From Mycobacterium sp. 1245111.1 (GTDB taxonomy: Bacteria > Actinomycetota > Actinomycetes > Mycobacteriales > Mycobacteriaceae), in NCBI RefSeq assembly GCF_001673405.1, contig NZ_LZLV01000146.1, positions 62,001-126,000 of the forward strand: a DNA stretch of 64,000 nt. The letters run 5' to 3'. Below the pieces are notes generated by a model that was given only the letters and a program-made list of their open reading frames with translations, was not told the origin of the DNA and ran no database searches. Positions 44,970 through 54,058 of this stretch are shown piece after piece. Each line of letters starts with the position of its first letter. Position 1 is the stretch's first letter. A program made the translations under genes and the position numbers.

Positions 44970-45784
44970 CGCTGGCCGCCGGCCTTGCGCGCCCGGTGAT
45001 AGCGGTCGGAGTCGAAGAACTCGAAAATCCAGTTGTCGCCGTCGATTTCGACATTCGGCTGCACGGTGACGATCTGACGCTCGACCGACAGCACATCGGC
45101 TACCGTGCGCCCGTTCAGCGAGTCCAGCTGCGTCCAGGTCGGCGGAAGCAGGAAGCAGCGGCCGCCTTCGAAGTCGGCGATGGCGTCCTGCGGCGTCGTC
45201 CACTCCGCGCGGTCGGATTCGGTGTTGTCGCCATCGGCCCGTTGACCGTCCGGCAGGGCTCCGACGAAGAAGTAGGTGTCGTAGCGGCGGGTCCGCTCGG
45301 CTTCCGGGGTAACCCAATTGGCCCACGGCCGCAGCAGATCCGATCGCAACACCAGGTTTTCTCGGCGCAGGAAGTCGGCGAACGACAGCGTCCGGTCGTC
45401 CAGCGCGCGGCGGGCGTCGGCGTAGGCCGAGGCGTCACGAACGATTCCGTCCGGATCGTCGGCGGGGCCGGCGAACAAGACCCCGGACTCCTCGAATGTC
45501 TCCCGGGCCGCCGCGCACACCAGCGCCGCGGCCAGCTCGGTGTCGGTGCCGAACCGCTGCGCCCACCATTGCGGCGGCGGTCCGGCCCATGCGATGTCCG
45601 CGTTGCGGTCGCGGTCGTCGACGCCGCCGCCGGGAAACACCATCGTCCCCGGGGCGAACTCCATCTTCGAGTGGCGTCGCATCAAGAAGACGTCGAGACC
45701 GTGCTTGCCGTCGGGGTCGTCACGCACCAGCATCACGGTCGCGGCCGGGCGCACCGGCAACGGGACAAACGTGTCGTCGGTCAT
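44957..45784 (-). CDS. Nudix hydrolase (Rv3040c-like)
   Basis: The 275-residue protein has VMLVRD near the N-terminus, FPGGGVDDRD and the Nudix helix AAARETFEESGVLF. These are the two halves of a Nudix box separated by a roughly 40-residue insertion, as in the NUDT19-like CoA-diphosphatase subgroup. It starts at ATG 45784 (MTDDTFVPLPVRPAATV) with 4-bp overlap with the ABC gene. Coupling to an enoyl-CoA hydratase makes acyl-CoA or CoA hydrolysis an attractive guess. Confidence 0.9.
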   Translation of the reverse strand: MTDDTFVPLPVRPAATVMLVRDDPDGKHGLDVFLMRRHSKMEFAPGTMVFPGGGVDDRDRNADIAWAGPPPQWWAQRFGTDTELAAALVCAAARETFEESGVLFAGPADDPDGIVRDASAYADARRALDDRTLSFADFLRRENLVLRSDLLRPWANWVTPEAERTRRYDTYFFVGALPDGQRADGDNTESDRAEWTTPQDAIADFEGGRCFLLPPTWTQLDSLNGRTVADVLSVERQIVTVQPNVEIDGDNWIFEFFDSDRYHRARKAGGQRWHV

Positions 45785-46689
45785 GAACGCCTCCGATGTG
45801 CCGCGCGGGTGCGGGTGCGACGGGCGAAGTAACGCCCGTCGAGCACGTCTACCTCGATCGACTGGCCGAACGCTGCCGACAAGTTCTCTCCGGTCAGCAC
45901 ATCGGACAGCAGTCCCGCGGAGACGACCTGCCCCTCCGATAACAGCATGCAGTGGCTGAAGCCGGGCGGAATCTCCTCGACATGGTGGGTGACCAACACC
46001 AGTGCGGGCGCGTCGGGGTCGGCGGCCAGGTCGGCCAGCCGTGCCACCAGCTCCTCTCGTCCACCCAGGTCGAGGCCGGCGGCGGGCTCGTCGAGCAGCA
46101 GCAGCTCGGGGTCGGTCATCAGCGCCCGCGCGATCAGGATTCGCTTGCGCTCGCCTTCGGACAGGGTTTCGTAGCGGCGGTCGGCAAGATGCTCGGCGCC
46201 CAGGCTCTCGAGCATGTCGACGGCGCGGTTGTAGTCGACGTCTTCGTACTTCTCCCGCCACCGACCGAGCACCGCGTAGCCGGCGGAGACGACCAGATCG
46301 CGGACCACCTCGTTGCCGGGGATGCGCTGTGCCAGAGCCGAAGAGCTCAACCCCACCCGCGACCGCAGCTCGGACATGTCGACCCGGCCTAGTCGCTCGC
46401 CGAGCACGACCGCGCGTCCCGACGTGGGGTGCTCGGCGGCGGCGGCGATCCGCAGCAACGACGTCTTGCCCGCGCCGTTGGCACCGATGATCACCCAGCG
46501 TTCGTCGAGTTCGACCGACCACGTCACCGGCCCGACCAGAGTGTGGCCGTCGCGGATCAGCGACACCTCGGTGAAGTCGATCAGTAGGTCGGGGTCTACT
46601 GCCTCGCTACCGTCGGCCACCCGCCCATCGTGCCGTACCGCGCCGATTAGTGATCGAGCGGGATGTCGACGCGGCTCATCCTGCGTCAC
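45781..46689 (-). CDS. ABC transporter ATP-binding protein (Rv3041c-like)
   Basis: A single ATPase domain shows Walker A GANGAGKTSLL, the Q-loop region, signature LSEGERKRI, Walker B LLLLDEPAAGLD and H-loop VTHHVEE. It resembles ModF/YbbA-like stand-alone ATPases; no permease gene is adjacent. GTG at 46689 gives 302 residues. A second GTG at 46620 would give 279 residues beginning VADGSEAVDP and is equally possible because neither start has a strong ribosome-binding site. Confidence 0.88.
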   Translation of the reverse strand: MTQDEPRRHPARSLIGAVRHDGRVADGSEAVDPDLLIDFTEVSLIRDGHTLVGPVTWSVELDERWVIIGANGAGKTSLLRIAAAAEHPTSGRAVVLGERLGRVDMSELRSRVGLSSSALAQRIPGNEVVRDLVVSAGYAVLGRWREKYEDVDYNRAVDMLESLGAEHLADRRYETLSEGERKRILIARALMTDPELLLLDEPAAGLDLGGREELVARLADLAADPDAPALVLVTHHVEEIPPGFSHCMLLSEGQVVSAGLLSDVLTGENLSAAFGQSIEVDVLDGRYFARRTRTRAAHRRRS

Positions 46690-46706
46690 ACCAGCACCGT
46701 CGGCGC

Positions 46707-47942
46707 CTAGTCCGGAGGGATGTCGACGCGGCGCACCACGCCGTCGAGCGCGTCGGCGGCCTCGATCTCACCGCGGGTCACGCCGAGCAGAAACAGCACG
46801 GTGTCCAGGTAGGGGTGGCTCAGCGACGCGTCGGCGACTTCCCGCAGTGCGGGCTTGGCGTTGAACGCGATGCCCAGACCGGCGGCGGCCAACATGTCGA
46901 TGTCGTTGGCGCCGTCGCCGACGGCGACCGTCTGCGCCATCGGCACGCCGGCCTGAGCGGCAAAGTCGCGCAGCGCCTTGGCTTTTCCGGCGCGGTCGAC
47001 GATCTCGCCGACGACCCGCCCGGTGAGTTTGCCGTCGACGACCTCGAGCACGTTTGCGGCGACGAAGTCCAGCATCAGCTCGTCCGCGAGCGGTTGGATG
47101 ACTTGACGGAAGCCGCCGGAGACCACGCCCACGTGATAGCCCAGTCGGCGCAGCGTGCGAATCGTGGTCCGGGCGCCCGGGGTCAGCTCCACGTCTTCGG
47201 CGACCTCGTCGATCACCTCGACGGGCAGGCCGGCCAGCGTTGCGACACGCTGGAGCAGCGACTGGGCGAAGTCCAATTCGCCGCGCATGGCGGCATCGGT
47301 GATCGCCTTGACCGCTTCTTCGGCGCCCGCGCGCGCCGCGAGCATTTCGATGACTTCCTGCTGGATCAGCGTCGAGTCGACGTCGAACACGATGAGCCGC
47401 TTGGCCCGACGCGCGATGTTGTAGTCCTCCAGCGCGACGTCGACACCGACCTCGCCGGCGACCCGCGTCAGCACCTCCTGCAGTTGACCGCCCACACCCG
47501 GTGGTACGGAGACGCGAAGCTCGAGTCCTGTTACGGGATAGTCGGAGACGCCGCGGATGAGGTCGATATTGACGCCCAGCGACGCGACTTCGCGTGCGAC
47601 CGCGCCGAACGCCTCGGCTGTGATCGGACGGCCGAGCACCATGATCGTGTGCGTCGAGGGTTCGCGGATGATCCGCAGATCGTCGCTGCGCTCGATGGAA
47701 ACCTCGAGGCCCACCGAGTGAACCGCCGCCTCGACTTCGTCGCGAAAGGCTTGGCCGTCAACGACTTCCGCGGGTGCGGTCACCAGCACGCCCAGGGTCA
47801 GGCGGCCCCGGATCACCACCTGCTCGACGTTGAGCAACTCGACCTTGTGCTCTGACAGCACGCCGAACAGCGCCGACGTCACGCCCGGTTTGTCGTGACC
47901 GGTGACGGTGATCAATGCCGACACCTTGCGGGGGGTACTCAC
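46707..47942 (-). CDS. serB2: Phosphoserine phosphatase SerB2
   Basis: SerB2 makes serine from O-phosphoserine. The 411-residue protein has two N-terminal ACT domains (SALITVTGHDKPGVTSALFGVL and HTIMVLGRPITAEAFGAVAREV) that bind serine for feedback control. A HAD phosphatase follows, with the nucleophile motif FDVDSTLIQQEVIE, VVSGGFRQVI and VGDGANDIDMLAAAGLGIAF. Length and order match Rv3042c. Confidence 0.96.
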   Translation of the reverse strand: MSTPRKVSALITVTGHDKPGVTSALFGVLSEHKVELLNVEQVVIRGRLTLGVLVTAPAEVVDGQAFRDEVEAAVHSVGLEVSIERSDDLRIIREPSTHTIMVLGRPITAEAFGAVAREVASLGVNIDLIRGVSDYPVTGLELRVSVPPGVGGQLQEVLTRVAGEVGVDVALEDYNIARRAKRLIVFDVDSTLIQQEVIEMLAARAGAEEAVKAITDAAMRGELDFAQSLLQRVATLAGLPVEVIDEVAEDVELTPGARTTIRTLRRLGYHVGVVSGGFRQVIQPLADELMLDFVAANVLEVVDGKLTGRVVGEIVDRAGKAKALRDFAAQAGVPMAQTVAVGDGANDIDMLAAAGLGIAFNAKPALREVADASLSHPYLDTVLFLLGVTRGEIEAADALDGVVRRVDIPPD

Positions 47943-47967
47943 CCCAGATTGCCTCGGCGATAAGGCA

Positions 47968-49713
47968 TTACGAGCGGACGTTGACGTCGTCGACCCTGGT
48001 GACGTCGCCGTCGGCCGGGCCGTGTGCCCGACCCACGTGCGCCTCCGCGCGGATCCGCTCGATCATGTGCGGGTAGTGCAGCTCGAACGCGGGGCGCTCG
48101 GAGCGGATGCGCGGCAGCTCGGTGAAGTTGTGCCGCGGCGGCGGGCAACTGGTCGCCCACTCCAACGAGTTGCCGTAACCCCACGGGTCGTCGACCGTGA
48201 CGACCTCTCCGTAACGCCAGCTCTTGAAGACGTTCCAGACGAACGGAATCATCGATACGCCAAGGATGAACGCGCCGATCGTGGACACCATGTTGTAGGG
48301 CTGGAACCCGTCGGTGGGCAGGTAGTCGGCGTAACGACGCGGCATGCCGATGTCGCCCAGCCAGTGCTGGATCAGGAACGTCGTGTGGAAACCGATGAAG
48401 GTCAACCAGAAGTGCAGCTTGCCCAGTCGCTCGTCGAGCAGACGCCCGGTCATCTTCGGGAACCAGAAGTAGGTGCCGGCGAAGGTGGCAAACACGATGG
48501 TGCCGAACAGCACGTAGTGGAAGTGGGCCACCACGAAGTAGCTGTCGGTGACGTGGAAGTCCAGCGGCGGGCTGGCCAGCAGCACACCGGTCAGGCCACC
48601 CAGCAGGAACGTGATCATGAAGCCGATCGAGAACAGCATCGGTGTCTCGAACGTCAACTGCCCCTTCCACATCGTGCCGACCCAGTTGAAGAACTTGATG
48701 CCGGTCGGCACCGCGATCAGGTAGGTCATGAACGAGAAGAACGGCAGCAGCACCGCACCGGTGGCGAACATGTGGTGCGCCCACACCGCCACCGACAGCG
48801 CGGCGATCGACAGCGTCGCGTAGACCAGCGTGGTGTAACCGAAGATCGGCTTGCGAGAGAACACCGGGAAGATCTCGGTCACGATGCCGAAGAACGGCAG
48901 CGCGACGATGTACACCTCGGGGTGTCCGAAGAACCAGAACAGGTGCTGCCACAACAGAACTCCGCCGTTGGCCGAGTCGTAGATGTGTGCGCCCAGGTGC
49001 CGGTCGGCGGCGAGCCCGAACAGCGCGGCGGTCAACAGCGGGAAGGCCAGTAGCACCAGAATCGACGTCACCAGGATGTTCCAGGTGAAGATCGGCATCC
49101 GGAACATCGTCATACCCGGTGCCCGCATGCAGACGACAGTGGTGATCATGTTGACGCCACCGAGGATGGTGCCCAGACCGGCGACGATCAGGCCCATGAT
49201 CCACAGATCGCCACCGGCACCGGGCGAGTGGATGGCGTCGGTCAGCGGCGTGTAAGCGGTCCAACCGAAGTCGGCGGCCCCACCGGGAGTGATGAAGCCG
49301 GCCATGCCGATCATCGCGCCGAACAGGAACAGCCAGAACGAGAACGCGTTCAACCGCGGGAAGGCCACATCCGGCGCGCCGATCTGCAGTGGCAACACCA
49401 GGTTGGCGAACCCGAACACGATCGGGGTCGCATAGAACAGCAGCATGATCGTGCCGTGCATGGTGAACAGCTGGTTGAACTGCTCGTTGGACAGGAACTG
49501 CAGTCCTGGCGCGGCCAGCTCGGTGCGCATCAGCAGCGCCAGCAGGCCACCGATGAAGAAGAAGATGAAGCAGGTGACCACGTACATGATCCCGATCAGC
49601 TTGTGATCGGTGGTGGTGATCAGCTTGTAGATCAGGTTGCCCTTGGGGCCTGTTCGGGCTGGGTACGGGCGACTAGCCTCGAGTTCTCCCAAAGGGGGGG
49701 CTTCGGCAGTCAA
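47968..49713 (-). CDS. ctaD: Cytochrome c oxidase subunit I (aa3-type)
   Basis: This is the 581-residue catalytic subunit of the terminal oxidase, with twelve membrane helices. Heme a and a3/CuB ligands appear in FTMHGTIMLL, WFFGHPEVYI (with the His-Tyr crosslink), WAHHMFATG and VAHFHYVLFG. The protein is best read from TTG 49713, giving MTAEAPPLGELEASRPYPARTG, the conserved mycobacterial N-terminus. A strong GGAGGAGCTC precedes it, and the in-frame upstream extension has no family counterpart. Confidence 0.97.
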   Translation of the reverse strand: MTAEAPPLGELEASRPYPARTGPKGNLIYKLITTTDHKLIGIMYVVTCFIFFFIGGLLALLMRTELAAPGLQFLSNEQFNQLFTMHGTIMLLFYATPIVFGFANLVLPLQIGAPDVAFPRLNAFSFWLFLFGAMIGMAGFITPGGAADFGWTAYTPLTDAIHSPGAGGDLWIMGLIVAGLGTILGGVNMITTVVCMRAPGMTMFRMPIFTWNILVTSILVLLAFPLLTAALFGLAADRHLGAHIYDSANGGVLLWQHLFWFFGHPEVYIVALPFFGIVTEIFPVFSRKPIFGYTTLVYATLSIAALSVAVWAHHMFATGAVLLPFFSFMTYLIAVPTGIKFFNWVGTMWKGQLTFETPMLFSIGFMITFLLGGLTGVLLASPPLDFHVTDSYFVVAHFHYVLFGTIVFATFAGTYFWFPKMTGRLLDERLGKLHFWLTFIGFHTTFLIQHWLGDIGMPRRYADYLPTDGFQPYNMVSTIGAFILGVSMIPFVWNVFKSWRYGEVVTVDDPWGYGNSLEWATSCPPPRHNFTELPRIRSERPAFELHYPHMIERIRAEAHVGRAHGPADGDVTRVDDVNVRS

Positions 49714-49895
49714 GAGCTCCTCCAAACGTCGAGCAGGGCAACCGCGATCACAGGGTTTTGAGTCTAGCCGTCGAGTGGACGCCACGACGGACAGGTCCTA
49801 CAAACTGTCGTAATGGGCCGGTGAATACTTTTGAACGGCACCTCCGGGTGCTTGCCGGAGTCGGCTCTACCTGGCCAGATGTTAACGTCGGACCC

Positions 49896-50996
49896 GTGCT
49901 GCTCAGGGGTGTGCGACCCGCGCTGGCCGCCGCGATCACGGCCTCGATGTCCATCGCCGCGTGCAGCGGGTGCACGTCGGGTTCTCACGGCAACAATGCG
50001 CCCTCGGCGTCGGTGATCACCAGCACCACTCAGATCGCGGGCGCGGGCGTGCTGGGCAATCAGCGGCGACCCGACGAGTCCTGTGCACCGGAGCCGGCCG
50101 GCCTGGACGCTCCGGCGTCGCCGCGAATTGCGCACAACGCGGCCGGGGCGCAACCCGATACCGTCGAGGTCCCCGCCGACCCGCAGCGCATCGTCGTGCT
50201 GTCCGGCGACCAGCTCGACGCGTTGTGCGCGCTGGGTCTGCAATCACGCATCGTCGCTGCCGCGCTGCCGGATGGCTCGCCGGACCAGCCGTCCTACCTG
50301 GGCACCGTGGTGCACAAACTGCCGGGCGCGGGCACCCGCAGCCACCCCGACCTGGGGGCGATCAAGGCCGCCAAGCCCGACCTGATCCTCGGCTCGCAGG
50401 CCCTGACGCCGAAGCTGTACGGCGACTTGGCGGCAATCGCGCCGACGGTCTTCACCGGCGCCCCCGGCGCCGCCTGGCAGAACAACCTGCGCGGAGTCGG
50501 CGAGGCGACCGCACGGGCCGAAGCCGCCAACGATGTGATCGATCACTTCACCACCAAGGCCCACGACGACGGAGCCGCACATGACGCCACCCACTACCAG
50601 GCGTCGATCGTGCAGTTCACCGAGAACGCCGTGCGGATCTATGGCGCCGACAACTTCCCGGGCAGCGTGCTGACCACCGTGGGCGTGGATCGTCCTGCGG
50701 CGCAACGGTTTACCGACAAGGCCTACATCGAGGTGGGTAGCACTGACAACGACCTGTCGGGCAACGCGAATTTCGCCGCGGCCGACGGCGACGTGGTCTA
50801 CGTGTCGTTCGATTCGCCGGCGGCCAAGGACCGCGCGCCGACCATCTTCGACAGCGACGCGTGGCGCCGGCTGTCGGCCACCCGCGACAACCGGGTCTTC
50901 GTGGTCAACAACGAGATCTGGCAGACCGGCGGAGGCGTGGTCGCCGCCCGCGGCGTCATCGACGACCTGCGCTGGATCAACGCGCCCATCAATTAG
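49896..50996 (+). CDS. fecB: Periplasmic iron-siderophore-binding lipoprotein FecB-like
   Basis: The 366-residue protein starts at GTG 49896 with a signal peptide and lipobox (SIAAC). A class III substrate-binding fold follows: RIVVLSGDQLDALCALGLQSRIVAAALP, HPDLGAIKAAKPDLILGSQ and a C-terminal VFVVNNEIWQTGGGVVAARGVIDDLRW. It would capture iron-siderophore or a related ligand. No permease is encoded nearby. Order and sequence style match Rv3044. Confidence 0.92.
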   Translation: MLLRGVRPALAAAITASMSIAACSGCTSGSHGNNAPSASVITSTTQIAGAGVLGNQRRPDESCAPEPAGLDAPASPRIAHNAAGAQPDTVEVPADPQRIVVLSGDQLDALCALGLQSRIVAAALPDGSPDQPSYLGTVVHKLPGAGTRSHPDLGAIKAAKPDLILGSQALTPKLYGDLAAIAPTVFTGAPGAAWQNNLRGVGEATARAEAANDVIDHFTTKAHDDGAAHDATHYQASIVQFTENAVRIYGADNFPGSVLTTVGVDRPAAQRFTDKAYIEVGSTDNDLSGNANFAAADGDVVYVSFDSPAAKDRAPTIFDSDAWRRLSATRDNRVFVVNNEIWQTGGGVVAARGVIDDLRWINAPIN

Positions 50997-51031
50997 CCGG
51001 CGCTGTGAGGTCGAACTCACTCAACGAACTA

Positions 51032-51046
51032 CATAGATTGTCTATG
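51032..51046. promoter_or_regulatory. Palindrome in the adhC promoter region
   Basis: CATAGA-TTG-TCTATG is a 15-bp dyad overlapping a -10-like TATGCT (51043-51048), about 60 bp upstream of adhC. A repressor bound here would block RNA polymerase. No regulator is adjacent. Confidence 0.4.
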
Positions 51047-51108
51047 CTAATCTGGATGGCGTTCAATGGAATTCGATACGAAATCACGCGCACTGAAGAG
51101 GATTGCTG

Positions 51109-52149
51109 ATGAGCACCGTTTCCGCGTACGCCGCCTCCGATAAGTCGGGGCATCTGAGCAAGACCACGATCGAGCGCCGCGAACCCGGGCCGCACGACAT
51201 CGCCATCGACATCAAGTTCGCCGGCATCTGCCACTCCGACATCCACACGGTCAAAGCCGAGTGGGGTGTTCCCAACTACCCGATCGTGCCCGGCCACGAA
51301 ATCGCCGGCGTCGTCTCCGCCGTCGGATCCGAGGTCACCAAGCACAAGGTCGGCGACCACGTCGGCGTGGGCTGCATGGTGAACTCCTGCGGCCACTGCA
51401 GCAGCTGTAGCGCCGGGCTCGAGCAGTACTGCAAGAACGGCGCGACGTTCACCTACAACTCCATCGACAAGGACGGCACCGTCACCCAGGGCGGTTACAG
51501 CCAGGCCGTGGTCGTCAACGAGAACTTCGTCGTGCGGATCCCCGACTCGCTGCCGCTGGACGCCGCGGCACCGCTGCTGTGCGCAGGGATCACGCTGTTT
51601 TCGCCGTTGCGGCACTGGAAGGCGGGCGCCGATACCCGGCTGGCGATCATCGGGTTGGGCGGCCTGGGGCACATGGGCGTCAAGCTCGGCGCCGCGATGG
51701 GCGCCGACGTGACCGTGCTGTCCCAGTCGCTGAAGAAGATGGAAGACGGGCTGCGCCTAGGCGCCAAGCACTACTACGCCACCGCCGACCGCGACACCTT
51801 CAAGAAGTTGAGCGGCAGCTTCGACCTGATCCTGAACACCGTTTCGGCGAACCTCGACCTCGGCGCCTACCTGGGTCTGCTGGACGTCGACGGAACGCTG
51901 GTCGAGTTGGGCATCCCCGAGCACCCGATGGAAGTGCCGGCCTTCCCGCTGGCGCTGGCCCGTCGCAGCCTGTCCGGCTCCAACATCGGCGGCATCGCCG
52001 AGACCCAGGAGATGCTGGACTTCTGCGCGGAGCACAACACGCTGCCCGAAATCGAAGTCATCGAGGCGGATTACGTGAACGAGGCCTACGAGCGGGTGTT
52101 GGCCAGCGACGTGCGCTACCGCTTCGTGATCGACGTCTCGACGCTGTGA
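51109..52149 (+). CDS. adhC: NADP-dependent zinc alcohol dehydrogenase AdhC
   Basis: The 346-residue MDR enzyme has the catalytic-zinc site GICHSDIH and GHEIAGVV, the structural-zinc cysteines C-G-H-C-x2-C-x7-C in NSCGHCSSCSAGLEQYC, and the coenzyme fold IGLGGLGHMGVKLG. It belongs to the cinnamyl-alcohol/aldehyde reductase group and should reduce aldehydes with NADPH. ATG 51109 is chosen over one two codons upstream because it follows GAAGAGGA at good spacing. Matches Rv3045. Confidence 0.94.
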   Translation: MSTVSAYAASDKSGHLSKTTIERREPGPHDIAIDIKFAGICHSDIHTVKAEWGVPNYPIVPGHEIAGVVSAVGSEVTKHKVGDHVGVGCMVNSCGHCSSCSAGLEQYCKNGATFTYNSIDKDGTVTQGGYSQAVVVNENFVVRIPDSLPLDAAAPLLCAGITLFSPLRHWKAGADTRLAIIGLGGLGHMGVKLGAAMGADVTVLSQSLKKMEDGLRLGAKHYYATADRDTFKKLSGSFDLILNTVSANLDLGAYLGLLDVDGTLVELGIPEHPMEVPAFPLALARRSLSGSNIGGIAETQEMLDFCAEHNTLPEIEVIEADYVNEAYERVLASDVRYRFVIDVSTL

Positions 52150-52150
52150 G

Positions 52151-52528
52151 TTAGGCCTCGGGGGCCGTAGCCGTCTCGTTGCTGTCGATCCCGGACAGCG
52201 GCCAGCCGGCGGCGGCCAATCGGGCGGCCACCCGCGCGATGTTCTCCGGACCGGCGTCGTAGTGCGTCATCTCGGAGATGAAATCCGCGAGCACGTCGCG
52301 GTCGATGCCGCTTGCCGACAGCTCTTCCTCGTCGATCGTGTCGACGGCCTTGGAGATCTCGTCCTCGGTCAGCGGAGTCGCGCGCAGTAGCGCCAACAGC
52401 GCGACGCGGTCGGGCCCGGGAACACCGTCGGGGTAGCCGACCTGCAGCCACTTGATCACGGAACGAAAGAAGTTCGCCGCCGAAGCGGCGGCAGAAGCTG
52501 GTGTCATCGCCACCGCAACAGTGTTCAT
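52151..52528 (-). CDS. DUF3349 protein (Rv3046c-like)
   Basis: The 125-residue protein contains NFFRSVIKWLQVGYPDGVPGPDRVALLALLRATPLTEDEI and a four-helix remainder ending GIDRDVLADFISEMTHYDAGPENIARVAARLAAAGWPL, the DUF3349 helical domain. Function unknown. ATG 52528 gives a length near that of the M. tuberculosis homologue; ATG 52507 is an alternative. Confidence 0.85.
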   Translation of the reverse strand: MNTVAVAMTPASAAASAANFFRSVIKWLQVGYPDGVPGPDRVALLALLRATPLTEDEISKAVDTIDEEELSASGIDRDVLADFISEMTHYDAGPENIARVAARLAAAGWPLSGIDSNETATAPEA

Positions 52529-52829
52529 GCTGCGGGTCGGCGTCGCCACTTTCGCACCCGACTGGGTGCACAATTCACCCGCCGTTCACGGGAGCTCTGG
52601 AATGGTCCCCGCGGTCGATAACAGTGTTATATTCGGTTCCTCGCCTGTAGTGGATTCCGATGGACCGGCAAACGTCCGTGAATATTCCAGAATCATGTTG
52701 GCACGCGGCGTGGCTCGAAGGCGGAACGTCGCTTGTCGTGGATTCCGATTGTCGACCCTCCGGCGTGATTCGCACCAGTAGAGGCGAAAACCGTTTGGGA
52801 ATACCAGTACTGCGTGTCACCCTTCGACC
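52529..52829. other. 301-bp spacer with AT-rich dyad
   Basis: No gene is seen. ATAACA-G-TGTTAT (52618-52630) is a perfect dyad followed by AT-rich TTATATTCG, and GAATATTC lies at 52680-52687. This is a plausible promoter/operator for the 52830 gene about 200 bp downstream. Confidence 0.4.
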
Positions 52830-53117
52830 GTGAAGCAGACGATGTACGTGTACTTGTGGGCACATTCAGGGATGGAGAACTCGCTTATTGCGTACGAAGA
52901 TGCGGTACTGACGCTGGTCGGTCTGCACGATGGACGGGTGGTGCACCGCGCCCGAACTGACGGCGCTCACGGTCGGCCACTGGAAATTCAGCTGTTCGAG
53001 TGGGCATCTCAAGAGGCGATGGACAGTTACATGGCCGATCCACGGCGGTTGGCTCTGGCCGCAGATCGTGAGAAGGCCGTGGCGCGTACTGAAATCGTGT
53101 CGGTCCAGGTCTGCTGA
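52830..53117 (+). CDS. Small dimeric alpha-beta barrel-like protein
   Basis: The 95-residue protein (GTG 52830; ATG 52842 possible) has beta strands at MYVYLWAH and the C-terminal TEIVSVQV, and the phrase LEIQLFEWASQEAMDSYMADPRR. This is typical of ferredoxin-like DUF1330/ABM-type small proteins. It is cytoplasmic, with unknown ligand. The reading frame is intact and bracketed by non-coding DNA, so it is likely real. Confidence 0.65.
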   Translation: MKQTMYVYLWAHSGMENSLIAYEDAVLTLVGLHDGRVVHRARTDGAHGRPLEIQLFEWASQEAMDSYMADPRRLALAADREKAVARTEIVSVQVC

Positions 53118-53165
53118 CCGCCCGCCGCGGTTTGACATGCCTTGGCGCGCTGATTAACTGGAGTC

Positions 53166-53645
53166 GTGCTTGCGGAGATACCCGATCTTCCGGACAGCGT
53201 GGAGGGTCTCGAAGCCCGAGGGACACTCACCGCCAGCGATTACGCTCGAGTATTCGCGCCATTGGTCGACCGGCACCGCGAAAGTAGCCAGCGTTTGCGG
53301 CTGCTTTACCAATTTGGGCCGGCCTTCGACCGCTTCACCTTGGGAGCGCTCTGGGCGGACAGCCGGCTCGGCGCACGCTACCTCCCCGTCCTTGACGGTT
53401 GCGCGATGGTCACAGACATCGACTGGATACGGGACCCAGGACGAAGCATCGGCAAATGGATGCCATGCCCGGTGCGGGTCTACGACACCGCCCACCGCGA
53501 CGAGGCTGCCCGGTGGCTGGCCTCTCTTGCCACCGCCGAGAAGCCATGGATTGCGCAGACGATGAAAGCCTATGTCGGAGGGACCGTCGGAGCGGCGGCC
53601 AGCCTGGCAAAGCTTCTACTGGTCAAGCGATTTCGACGGGTGTAG
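53166..53645 (+). CDS. SpoIIAA-like (STAS-fold) protein
   Basis: The 159-residue protein shows LEARGTLTASDYARVFAPLVDRHRE, LRLLYQFGPAFDRFTLGALWADSRLGARYLPVLDGCAMVTDIDWIRDP and WLASL near the end. These are blocks of the SpoIIAA-like family, a STAS-related fold found in cytosolic and lipid-binding proteins. The C-terminus adds a Gly/Ala-rich hydrophobic tail (AYVGGTVGAAASLAKLLLVKRF), possibly a membrane-associated helix. The start is GTG 53166. Role unknown. Confidence 0.75.
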   Translation: MLAEIPDLPDSVEGLEARGTLTASDYARVFAPLVDRHRESSQRLRLLYQFGPAFDRFTLGALWADSRLGARYLPVLDGCAMVTDIDWIRDPGRSIGKWMPCPVRVYDTAHRDEAARWLASLATAEKPWIAQTMKAYVGGTVGAAASLAKLLLVKRFRRV

Positions 53646-53791
53646 ATACACGGATCGCCTACTGCCTAGGTCGTAGGCGCATCGACAACCGTCCCCCTGG
53701 AGTAGTACATCAAGATCGAACCCGAGCGCGATGCGCATCGCGGCCACCAATTCGTAACGTCGAGTCATCAATCGACACAAGGCGGGTTGAG

Positions 53792-54037
53792 ATGACTGAT
53801 ATCACGGTCGGCGCGAATGCATTTGTCCTTCCCGGTCTTTCGGCTTCCAGTCCAGCTGCGCTGCCGCGCAACCGCATTGGGCGTCGCATCGCCAACTGGA
53901 TCGCCGGTGTTTATGCGGCGAGTCGCGCGGAGATCTGGAGCCCAACTCGGCGCGCCGAACACGAGCGGCCTCACCACCACCATCGGGAGGCCTTCATGGA
54001 AGACGCCGCGATGGCACGCGAAATGGATCGCTTGTGA
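53792..54037 (+). CDS. Hypothetical 81-residue basic, His-rich protein
   Basis: ATG 53792 follows AAGGCGGGTTGAG at good spacing. The protein reads MTDITVGANAFVLPGLSASS, then the amphipathic basic NRIGRRIANWIAGVYAASRAEIW and the His run RPHHHHREAFMEDAAMAREM. No family is recognised. Small size, a basic helix and a histidine cluster could mean metal or nucleic-acid binding. It is a plausible real gene rather than a certain one. Confidence 0.5.
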   Translation: MTDITVGANAFVLPGLSASSPAALPRNRIGRRIANWIAGVYAASRAEIWSPTRRAEHERPHHHHREAFMEDAAMAREMDRL

Positions 54038-54058
54038 TCACCAAGGCCTAACCCAGGT

